A stretch of 64,000 nt of DNA from Palaemon carinicauda (Eukaryota > Arthropoda > Malacostraca > Decapoda > Palaemonidae), in contig NC_090743.1 of the NCBI RefSeq assembly GCF_036898095.1, positions 14,975,795 through 15,039,794 on the forward strand, read 5' to 3'. The position numbers and the translations under genes were made by a program. The notes below the pieces were generated by a model. The model was not told the origin of the DNA and did not search any database. It saw only the letters and a list, made by a program, of their open reading frames with translations. This document shows positions 54,698 through 64,000 of the stretch, piece by piece. How positions within the stretch are numbered: the first letter of the stretch is position 1; the number at the start of each line of letters is the position of its first letter.

Positions 54698-55444
54698 TGA
54701 AGGAGCAACTGTCTCGCCTAAAGAAGCAAGATTTTGAGCAAAGGGATCTTCATTTACAATTAAATTATGATGGATAACATTGTTTTGGTGTATTAATATC
54801 CAAAAAGGAACATAAAATTCATGATAATTATGATTTATTATAGAATACAAAAATACATAGAAAAACTTTGAATACCCTCAAAATTATACTTATTGACCTT
54901 CAAATTCTATTTTCTCCTTTAGTTTCAAAGATATAGCATTGAAATTTGGTATATAACATAGAAAGGCATTATAAAACAATCAAATAGAGCCTTTTTTCCA
55001 ATTTTGTTTCATATTTTTTCAGTTTTTTTCCTATGATTTAAAGGGTTTATTTTATTTCCATTTTGAAAAAATTCATATCTAGCTAAAAAATGACTTACAA
55101 AAAAAAAAAAACTTTTATTGGTCTACATCAGGTCTATATAGGGTAGTAATCCCAGGTCTTAATTGTAAGTATCAAGGGAGGAGATAGAATTTGAAAAACA
55201 CTAATTTTCAGGATAAATCGCCCTGGTGTCGCAAAACTGAAGGTCAGAGGCAAAAATCCTATGCAGTTTTGAGATGTCCTAAGTCACCTTATTAAGTGGT
55301 ATGAATGTCAAAGTCCTGTCCTTAAAAATAAGCATTAGCCAGACGTCCCCCTTAAGACTTCCAGAGTATGTGAGGCGACTTCCAACACAGATCATGGGGC
55401 TGGATCAGGCAAGAAAATACAGGGTGCGTCCCGTTCAGTTTAGG

Positions 55445-58075
55445 GTAGTAGGTTGGCCAGGGCACCAGCCGCCCGTTGAGGTACTACCGTTAAGAGTGTT
55501 ATCTTTTGACTGGCTAGACAGTAATGCATTTGATCCCTCTTTCTGGTTACGACTCATTTTTTCTTTGCCTACACATACACCGAATACTCTGGCTTATTCT
55601 TTACAGATTCTCGTCTTTCCTCATACACCTGACAACAATGAGATTACCAAACACTTCTTCACCCAAGGGGCTAATTACTGTACTGTAATTTTTCATTGTA
55701 CTTTCCTCTTGAGAATGGTAGAAGAAACTCTTTTGCTATGGTAAGCAGGTCTTCTAGGAGAGGGGCACTCCAAAATCAAACCATTGTATTCTAGTCTTGG
55801 GTAGTGCCATAGCCTCTGTACCATGGTCTTTCACTGTCTTGGGTTAGAGTTCTCTTGTTTGACGGCACACTTGGGTACACTATTCTATCTTATCTTTTTT
55901 TTTTTTTTTTCTTGTTTTTTGAAATGGTGTGTTGGGCAGGCTTAATAGAAGGGCCATGGATGCTTAGTGGTTTATCAAGAGGTTGTCTTTTCCTTATCCG
56001 ATTCTTTTTCTTCTCAAAACCATCCTTACTCTCCTCCCTTCAGTTGAAGTGGCTATCCTGGAGAGTGTTTTCCTTTGCATGGTGTATCGGCTTCTCCATG
56101 TTGACCAGTTCTTCCGACCTTTTTTTCTATAGTCTATGGGTTTGATTTATATTTCTGTATATATTGTTTTTGTTATAATTTTTGTTAATCTAGTTTTTAA
56201 GTAAGTCTCTTTTTATTACCATTAATTCTTATGCAGTCAGGAGACATTGAGCGAAATCCAGGCCCAGTACGTCCTAGATTTCGTCAATGTCGTCTACTGT
56301 ATTGCAATATTCGTGGTCTTCATGCAAATATTCAAGACCTTACAGTTGCATCCAGACAGTATGATATTCTTTTGTGCTCAGAAACTTCTGAGCTCCTTAT
56401 AACTGGTTTTAAGAAGCCAATAATGTTGAAACGTGATACCATCCCTAGGGCCAGGGGAATGGCGGTGTATATTAGGACTGAGCACCCTGCTTCTCATAAG
56501 TCTTGCTATGAATGTGGATGTCATGAGATTCAGGTAATAAAAGTTTGTGGCAGGCATAACAACTTCTATTTGTGTTTGATCTACCGGAATGCAGACATGG
56601 ATGACTCTTATCTTCGATTGTCTTCTTACCATTATGGCTAAGATATAAGAAGATGATAGAAAGGCTTCTTTTGTCTTTGTTGGTGATTTCAATGCTCACC
56701 ATAGAGAGTGGTTAAATTCTGTTTCTCCTACCAATAGCCATGGCTTAAAAGCTTTAGACTTTGCCTCTGAATCAGGCTGTGAGCAAATCATAAGTGAAGT
56801 TATTCACAGGCCTGGTAATTGCTTGGACCTCGTATACACTGACTCCCCTGACGTTATAACTAGTAAGGTTGATTCTCCAGTCGGGACATCTGATCATGCC
56901 TTGATTTCATCAGTAGTGAAAACTGAGCAGCCTGTCCATGATGTATCATACTCTTGTAAAATTTATATGAAATCTCAAGCAGACTGGAATGGGATTTTGC
57001 ATAATCCTTTGGGCTTGAATTGTTCACAATTATATAGTAGTGTTGATCCTGTTGTACCTTTGAATGAGAATCTAGTCAACATAATTGATAGGCGTATCCC
57101 TTCTCGTGTGCTAAGGTACCGAGTGAAGGACAAACCGTGGTTCAATGATGATTGTAGACTTGCTTATTTGGAGAAACAGGAGGCCTATCATCTTTGGAAG
57201 GGTAACAGATCAGATTTGATCTGGAATAACTATACTCATCTTAGAGTTTTTGGTCAGAGAGTTTATACTTCAGCTGAAAAGGAATACAATTTAACCATAA
57301 AAGAAACCTTTTCTGATACAACTCAAAAACATGAAAGATGGTCTACCCTTAAATCTGCATTCTTTGGTATAGATGCAACAGTTCCTCCTTTACTTAAACT
57401 AGATGGCTCAGTCACTCACTGTCCAAAGGAAAAGGCAACCCTTTTGGCTGATGTGTTTGACAGTAAACAGAGTACAGTAATGAAAAACTCTAACTTCCTC
57501 ATTCCTGTTTTCCCGAGGCTAAACTAACTAGTTTAGCTTTTTGATCTCATGAAATTAAAGCTCTGTTGATGGATCTTGATGCTTATGGAGGTGTAGACCC
57601 AAATGGTATTTTTCCTTTGTTTTTTATAAAGACTGTAAATTTCTTAGCTCCAAAGTTATCTGTTATTTTGCGCAAGTTATCAAGAAGAGCTTTTAGCACT
57701 TGTTGGAGAATTGATAATGTTACTTCTCTATGTAAATGCGTTTGTGGTAGCTCAAGTCCAACTGATTACCGCCCAATTTCCATAACTCCCATATTATCTA
57801 GTTTTTGAACGTCTTCTGGCAAAACGTCTTAATAGGTTTGCTGAAGGTAATCATCTATTCCCTAGTTTGCAATTTGGTTTTCGTAAAGGCCTTGGAGCTT
57901 GTGATGCCCTTCTTACAATCTCCAGTGCAGTTCAGAAATCCCTTGATTGTAGTCAGGAAGTTTGTATGATTGGCCTTGATTTTAATGCTGCCTTTGACCG
58001 TGTTAATCGTGAGGCCCTTGTTTTCAAACTCAAACGGTTGGGAGTGAGTGGGTTGTTTCTTAGCATTATTATTGA
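55445..58075 (+). mobile_element. Non-LTR retrotransposon (APE-type LINE), cut by DIRS-C
   Basis: The 5' untranslated region (55445-56230) matches 33641-34110. The ORF has a 2A-like start, an apurinic-type endonuclease and part of RT, up to the insertion of DIRS-C at 58075/58076. The remainder would lie beyond the window. The (AAT)n-tailed pieces at 1-63 and 34260-34322 suggest its 3' end. The clade is uncertain among CR1/L2, jockey and I groups. Confidence 0.85.
56231..58075 (+). pseudogene. LINE ORF2: 2A-like leader, endonuclease and partial RT, broken
   Basis: From the ATG at 56231 the sequence reads MQSGDIERNPGP, a match to the D-[VI]-E-x-N-P-G-P 2A consensus. It is preceded in frame by ten mostly hydrophobic codons back to a stop at 56198. 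The endonuclease follows (LLYCNIRGLHANI, DILLCSET, then in the next open part GDFNAHHREW and GTSDHALIS). RT begins with TDYRPISITPILS (about 57760) and continues as QFGFRKGLGACDAL and IGLDFNAAFDRVN (about 57867-58010, motif A). Frame breaks occur at about 56640, 57526 and 57806. The YADD-type motif would fall after the DIRS-C insertion. This copy is inactive. Confidence 0.85.
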
Positions 58076-58410
58076 ATTTTCAATATTAAACTTACCCGAT
58101 GATCATATAGCTGCATCCCTGCTGCCCGACAGAAAAAACCTACGGGCGGAATACGCCAGCGATCGCTATACAGGTGGGGGTGTACATCAACAGCGCCATC
58201 TGTCAAGTAGGTACTCAAGTACTCGATGTCAACAAAGAACCAATTTTCCCTCTGTCGTGCCACTGGCAAGACCTACTAAATACGCCGTCCCTAACTGGAT
58301 TTGTTTTCACAACAATTTGGTGAAGTACACTATTCCAGTTTTGAGCTTTCGCTATGCAGGGGTTTTATCTTCATTTCAAAACTTGAACTCGTTTTGGATA
58401 GATTTAATTA

Positions 58411-58546
58411 TGGTGACGAAGAGAGTATGGACTCTCTTTCACTTTTAAATGGCCGACCCTTCCCTTAGACGGAAGTGTTGGTGACGAAGAGAGTATGGAC
58501 TCTCTTTCACTTTTAAATGGCCGACCCTTCCCTTAGAGGGAAGTGT
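58411..58546. repeat. 68-bp tandem duplication around the gag ATG of C
   Basis: tggtgacgaagagagtatgg starts two 68-bp units at 58411 and 58479, each containing atggccgacccttcccttag. Copy B has one unit. The gag start codon is therefore duplicated in C. Confidence 0.95.
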
Positions 58547-59489
58547 GTTTAGGTTTTTGGTAATTTTGCTTAACAAGTTATAGATCTATTTATTTTATAT
58601 CTCTCCGCCTTTATAGGCCTCTTCGATTAACTTTCCATTTATTATAAACTTATAAAAATTAATTTTTATGTTTGTTTATATGCGACCTTTCCTAATAGTA
58701 GGCGGTCCTTACTTGGAACCGAAGTTAATTAACATTGAGCCCGTCATATCGTATTTAACCTTTTAAGAATTTAATACTTTTTTTAATTTTTATGTTTTAT
58801 GAAAGAATTTCTTTGATAGTCTCGTACTGTTTTCAAAGATGAACTAACGTTTAGTTTTTTAGTCTCCGCAGTTGTTGACGTTCAGAACGTTCAACATGCG
58901 CTCTATCGTTACGATAGAGAGAGAGTGTATCACGGTTTCACGTTGCAGTAAGAGTAACCGATTCTAGCGTTTCGTTCATTCTTTCTTAGCTTAAATGGTT
59001 TAAATTCTAAATAAAGGAACTTTTTATTTGGGAAACCTTTCAGTTTTTTCCTTTAGCAAATAACATGTTTTAACGATATATAATTGGGCTCTTCTCTCAG
59101 GTGCTAAGTCAAGAGAGAAGAGAGAGAGAGATAAAGACGGAGGGAGAGAGAGGAGAATAAACGTTTCGTTCAAGCGGGTAACGTTGTTCTCGTTTTTTAC
59201 TCTTCTCCCTAGTCGCTGTAGGGGAAGAAGGTAAAACGTTTCTTGAGTTTTATTCTTGTTCCCAGGCTTTATGCGGTGAGAGATTGTAAACGTAGTTTAT
59301 TTGATCTAGTGTTTAGTCTCTTTTCCAGCCACTGAATTCTTTATCTTTATTTATGTTTTTCTGTTGCATTGTAAAACTGTTTTCGCAATTACTACCTTTT
59401 AATGAAGGATAGGATTGCGTGTTTCAGGTAGAAATCAGTTAAAGTTTCGATTTCAGTGAAATAAGTGCAAACAGAAAATCAAAAGTGAT

Positions 59490-61690
59490 AAAGTGATATG
59501 CGCAAAGTGTTACAGTGTTGCGTCCAAGGGTTCGTCTGTTCGTGCCAGTTGTTCACCTAGTCCGGGACCTCTTACAAGCTCCCAAGCTCAGGGGAGAAGT
59601 AATGTCGAACGACTTATGGGTTCCACAGGCCTTGATCGACGAACAGACGTTTTTCCCTCCGTGGTTTCGGGCGTATCTACACACGTTGCCGACGTGATCG
59701 CCCCACCCACACAAAGACGAGAGAGCCCATTTATTCCTCGTCTGCGGAAGAGGTTTCTCGTAGAAACCATGGACCAAATCTTGCAGCTTTTTAAGTGCAA
59801 GTCGGTCCCTTCCGCGCAAGTCCAACGGCCTAGGTGTAGCCACTGGGTCAGTTCGGACTCGCTGCAGTCATCCGACGACTGCACACCTCCCAAGAGAGGC
59901 AAGGTGGTACCGCAACAGGCAGTAACTCCGTCTGTTGCCGCACCAGCTGTTTTAGACCCTCAGTCACAACGGACAGTAGCTCCGTTTGTTGCCGTTTTTT
60001 GTAGACCCTAAGTGGTCTCTACTGCAGTCTATGCAGACTCAGTTAGCTGCGGTTATGCAGGAGTTTCGTGCGGAGAAGGTTTACACTGCTCTCGTTAGCC
60101 TACAACCTGCCACGGTTGTGCGCCCAGCTCACGCTGAGGCTGCCTGCTCCCACACTCCGGCTGCGGAGAGCTCCACCTCCGTTGCGCAATCGACCCTGCC
60201 AGACGCATGTTAACGTTAGCCGACGTGCGGCTCCCTCCGTTAACATGCGTGAGCTACCGCATCAGCAGTGGGAAGGTGGAGTCAAGCTGCCGTGTTTTGA
60301 CGCGATGCGTTAGTTTCCGCAACCCACGGCAGTCCCCACCACGCACCACCACTCCGCTTTGGTTGTTGCCTGCTCCCACACTCCGACTGCGGAGAAGGTT
60401 GACGATGCACCCGTTGGCCTACAGCCTGCCACGGTTGTGCGCCCAGCATGGCTGCCTGCTCCCACACTCTTGTTGTGAGAGCTCCTCCACCCATGCGCAG
60501 TCGACCCTGCCAGACACATGCTGACTCCCACAGACACACGGAGCACTCCGTTGCCGTGCGTGAGCTACCACAAGCTGCCGTGTTTTGACACGGTGTGTCA
60601 GCCTCCGCAACCCACTGTGGTTACCGCCACTCGTCCGCAGCAGACTAGTCAGTCAGGAGTTGAGGCTTCCCCACACAGCTTTGGTTGTTGCCAGCTCACA
60701 GACTGTCAAACAGTTACATGACGTTGCCTTCTGGTCTGCTACTAATGCACCAGTGCTGTATGTCCTCACGCACCTGTTGTGGTTGACAGTTCAGTTTTTG
60801 ACAGTTCACAGACTGTCAAGCAGTTACATAACGTTGCCTTCTGGTCTGCTGCTTATGCACCAGTGAAACCCTCACTGAGATAACCTAGCTTTTCTCGGAC
60901 ATGGTTCCTGTAGATGAGAAAGTGCTGTTCCCCCTCCTTCTGATATTCCTTTGAGGACTCTGTCATTTGGAGAGGAGCCTTAAGCTGCTTAGCCTCCTAT
61001 GGACTTTAATTAAAGCATAACAATGCTTCCAGGGATGGTAAATGGTTCCGCTTCAGTCGCTAACCCCGTCTGTTGCCACACCTGCTCCCATAGACCCTAA
61101 TGGGCTTTGTTGCAAGACATGCAGTCCAAGCTTGTGTCCTTGATAGAGGATTTTTTACGGAGAAGAACCTTCTAGCCAACAACCTTCCTACCGGTTGGTT
61201 GTACGCCCTGTTGACGCTGAGGTATCCTACTCACGTCCGCCAGTTGAGATGGTTCCTCCACCGGTGCGACCCAGTGTGGGTTGCCAGTCGCACGTTGACG
61301 TTAAGCGACTCCCGGAGGTGGTTGTGGACGTTCAGTGTGTCACTAGGAAGACGTTCAACAACCAGCAGAGGTGACTTGTTGTGACGCAGTGCGGCAACCT
61401 CAGCAACCCGGTAGGGGGTTGACTGCACAACCCAGACAGTCTAGACAGTTTCGGGTTGACGCTGTACTTCCTCGCGTCCCCATGGTTGACAGTTCACAGA
61501 CTGTGCAGCAGTACCATGATCTTGTGTCCGGCTCCGTCACGCATCCACCAGTGCGACCGGATTCAGCGAGTCAGACGTTGCCCACTCCGTTGCCGTTTCC
61601 TCATCAGTTTCGGATGAGGAACCCTCTGATGAGGACATGGCTGAACAAGACGATCAACCCCCAGCCCTGCTATCCATCCAGAAGATGCTG
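59490..61690 (+). pseudogene. gag: Gag middle region of DIRS-C
   Basis: It matches B throughout (SPSPGPLTSSQAQGRSNVE at about 59553-59610). The interval 60060-60720 holds several diverged repeats of the gttgtgcgcccagc, cactccg and gttgacgctgag type. All frames are short. Confidence 0.65.
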
Positions 61691-62590
61691 AAGAAGGAAC
61701 ACTGCCCTGTCAGGCTGTGGATGAGTCTGGTTAGGACACTGTCATCCGTGGTTCAATTTGTGTCACTTGGAAGACTACACCTCCGTCCTCTTCTGTATCA
61801 TCTAGCTTTTCACTGGAAAAGGACAAGACGCTAGAAGCGGTCTCGATCCCGGTTTCCGGAAAGATAAAGTCTGGTCTGACTTGGTGAAAGGACTTTATCA
61901 ACCTTTGAAAGGGTCTTCCCCTGACTGTTCAGACTCCCAACCACGTTCTCTTCTCGGACGCATCGGACGTAGGCTGGGGTGCGACATTAGGCGGTAGGGA
62001 ATGCTCGGGATTATGGAACTCGAGTCAAAGGACAATGCATTTCAACTGCAAGAAGCTTCTGGCAGTACGTCTGACCTGGAAAAGCTTCAGGTCTCTCCTT
62101 CAAGGCAAAGTGGTGGAGGTGAACACGGTCAACTCCCTGCTTTGACGTACATCTCCAAGCAAGGAGGGACCTACTCTCTGACATGGTACGAGTTCGCAAG
62201 TGACCTCCTCTCCTGTTCAACAGGTCTAGACTTTTCACTAGTAACGAGGTTCATCCAAGGCAACTTGAATGTCATAGCAGATTGTCTCAGTAGGAAGGGA
62301 CAAATAATTCCAACATATTGGACCCTCCACAAGGATGTATGCAAGAGACTTTGGGCCACCTGGGGCCAGCCAACCATAGATCTCTTCGCAACCTCGATGA
62401 CCAAGAGGCTCCCAATACTTTGCTCACCTATCCCGGACTCAGCAGTAGTTCATTTAGATGCCTTTCTACTAGATTGGTCACATCTAGATCTATATGCATT
62501 CCCTCCGTTCTAGATTGTCAACAAGGTACTGCAGAAGTTCGCCTCTCACGAAGGGACAAAGTTGACGCTAGTTGCTTCCCTCTGGCCCGC
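61637..62590 (+). pseudogene. pol: RNase H and post-RNase-H domain of DIRS-C, broken
   Basis: Pieces lie in order: LKKEHCPVRLWMSLVRTLS (61687-61745), VLFSDASDVGWGAT (about 61943-61985), then 62140-62513 with YISKQGGTYSL, NVIADCLSRKG, IDLFATSMTKRLP and YAFPPF before a stop at 62511-62513. The SDN motif is mutated (aacacggtcaactcc near 62123). As in B, the RT core is absent. Confidence 0.85.
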
Positions 62591-63775
62591 GAGAGAATAA
62601 CTCACCGAGGTACTTCGATGGCTAGTAGACGTTCCCAGAACACTTCCCCTAAGGGTGGACCTGCTACGTCTGCCACGCGTAAAGAAGGTACTCCAAGGCC
62701 TCCACGCCCTTCGTATGACTGCCTTCAGAATATCGAAAGACTCTCGAGAACTAGAGGCTTTTCGAAGGGGGCAACCAGAGCGATTGCTAGAGCAAGGAGA
62801 ACATCCATCCTTAGAGTCTACCAATCGAAGTGGGAAATCTTCCGAAACTGGTGCAAGTCAGTATCCGTATCCTCGACCAGTACCTCTGTAACTCAAATAG
62901 CTGACTTCCTCTTATATCTGAGGAAAGAACGATCTCTTTCAGCTCCCACTATCAAGGGTTACAAAAGCATGTTGGCATCAGTCTTCCGTCACAGAGGCTT
63001 AGATCTTTCCAACAATAAAGATCTACAGGACCTCCTTAAGTCTTTTGAGACCACGAAGGAGCGTCGTTGGGTTACACCTGGTTGGAATTTAGACGTGGTT
63101 CTAAGATTCCTTATGTCAGACAGGTTCGAACCACTTCAATCAGCCTCCCTGAAAGATCTCACCTTTAAGACTCTTTTCCTGATATGCTTAACCACAGCTA
63201 AAAGAGTCAGTGAGATTCATGCCTTCAGCAAGAACATCGGATTCTCATCCGAAACGGCTACATGTTCTACAACTTGGTTTTCTAGCCAAACACGAGCTGC
63301 CTTCTCGGCCTTGACCAATATCGTTCGATATTCCAAACTTATCGTATGGTTGGAAATGAACTAGAAAGAGTATTATGTCCTGTAAGAGCTCTTAAGTTCT
63401 ATTTTAAAAACCTTTACGAGGCCCGTCTGAAGCTTTATGGTGTTCAGTTAAGAATCCATCTTTGCTTATGTCAGAGAATTCTTTATCCTATTTTATCAGA
63501 CTGTTAATACGAGAAGCTCATTCCCTTCTGAATGAGGAAGACCAAGCTTGGCTGAAGGTAAGGACACACGAAGTTAGAGCTGTCACAACTTCCGTGGTCT
63601 TTAAACAAAATAGATCTCTGCAAAGTATATTCGATGCAACCTATTGGAAAAGCAAATCAGTGTTCGCGTCTTTTATCTTAAGAATGTCCAGTCTCTTTAC
63701 GAGAACTGCTACACTCTGGGACCATTCGTAGCAACGAGTGCAGTAGTGGTGGGGGCTCCACCACTACAATTCCCT
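62591..63775 (+). pseudogene. YR: Tyrosine recombinase of DIRS-C, broken
   Basis: The recombinase sense is continuous from the end of pol through 63364 (part of a 348-codon frame starting 62318). It includes TTAKRVSEIHAFS and ends at the same frameshift as copy B (after ATCS, stop at 63362-63364). The C-terminal part (63462-63731) has THEVRAVTTSV with His and Arg present; a one-base loss near 63672 then shifts the frame before the tyrosine motif (SFILRMSS in place of SFYLKNVQS; the tyrosine frame resumes in 63644-63901). Compared with B the His-x-x-Arg motif is intact here. Confidence 0.85.
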
Positions 63776-64000
63776 AATTCCAGAACCTTTTTAATCTTTC
63801 TCTTGAAATATTTTTGGGTTGTCCGGAAGGCTAAGAAGCCTTTCGCATCCTACTTGATTTGGCGGGTGGTCAAATCATTTCTTGAGAAGCGCCTAGATTA
63901 GAGGTTTTGATGAGGACCTTTAGTATGGGTTGCAACCCTTCATACTTCAGCTCCTAGGAGTCGCTCAGCATCCTATGAGGATCGCGAGGCTCAGTAAGGA

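Larger units (their letters stand above)
46960..55351. mobile_element. Candidate TTAA-flanked DNA transposon, split by DIRS-B
   Basis: TTAA at 46956-46959 is followed by ggggccggccagtatgcc. At the other side, gccagacgtccccc is followed by TTAA at 55352-55355. Read inward, both ends start GGGG and share a similar but not identical 20-bp terminus. Without DIRS-B the element would be about 1.2 kb. TTAA targets fit Kolobok or piggyBac types, and a short basic frame at 54572 could be a remnant. The terminal match is imperfect, so this is tentative. Confidence 0.4.
58076..64000 (+). mobile_element. DIRS-like copy C (family 1), RT deleted, runs off the window
   Basis: It starts attttcaatattaaacttac inside the RT gene of the LINE. 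Layout as in copy B: ITR, gag stub (ATG 58449), the same A-absent segment, gag middle, RNase H without RT, recombinase, with the ICR and right ITR beyond the window. It shares the RT-deletion junction and recombinase deletions with B but has extra stops. Confidence 0.9.

Noticed and set aside
41683..64000. Search for the last MIX23 exon
   Set aside because: No block resembling the expected C-terminal helix after an acceptor site was found between the mobile elements; it may lie downstream of the window.

Overview
This window looks like nuclear DNA of an arthropod, most likely a decapod crustacean (inference). The reasons are microsatellite-rich, AT-rich intergenic DNA, split genes, a very high load of DIRS-type tyrosine-recombinase retrotransposons, a non-LTR element with an (AAT)n tail, and an RTE-type endonuclease fragment. 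I see no bacterial-type genes, rRNA, tRNA or CRISPR array. Nearly all long open frames belong to mobile elements.

The only host gene I can support is MIX23 (CCDC58), a small mitochondrial-associated protein, on the + strand. Two consecutive phase-0 coding exons lie at 21449-21574 and 41536-41682, separated by a 19,961-bp intron. Its first and last exons were not found and probably lie outside the window. If so, most or all of the window is intron.

About two thirds of the window (roughly 42 kb) is seven DIRS copies. Family 1 has tips reading ttcaatattaaactta: copy A (4565-11323, nearly complete), copy B (47161-54349, RT core deleted) and copy C (58076 to the window end, same deletion as B). 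Family 2 has tips reading tgttcc with cgctatttat just inside: copies G (14810-21046, 5' end lost), F (21747-22631 plus 28980-32065), E (22632-28979, nested in F) and D (34361-41061). A third, decayed DIRS-like lineage is seen at 41822-44100 and as solo inverted termini at 21187-21405 and 45484-45766. Copies share the plan left ITR, gag with a Cys-rich N-terminus and a repetitive linker, RT plus RNase H plus a post-RNase-H domain, tyrosine recombinase, an internal complementary region (ICR), then right ITR.

Other elements are: a probable tRNA-derived SINE (716-1035); a 632-bp foldback element (3491-4122); a decayed DNA-transposon-like element with gypsy/Ginger-type integrase (11502-13500); LINE-derived pieces (1-63, 32130-32880, 33641-34322, 55445-58075), the last starting its ORF with a 2A-like motif; an RTE endonuclease fragment (45746-46126); a candidate TTAA-flanked DNA transposon (46960-55351) that received copy B; and a pogo/Tigger-like MITE (53442-54084) inside the ICR of B. 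Nesting runs up to three layers: MITE in DIRS-B in the TTAA element. The LINE at 55445 is in turn broken by DIRS-C.

Only copy A has RT, RNase H and recombinase frames that all look intact, so it is the best candidate for an active element. B and C carry the same lesions yet sit at different sites, which suggests they were moved in trans by an A-like helper.
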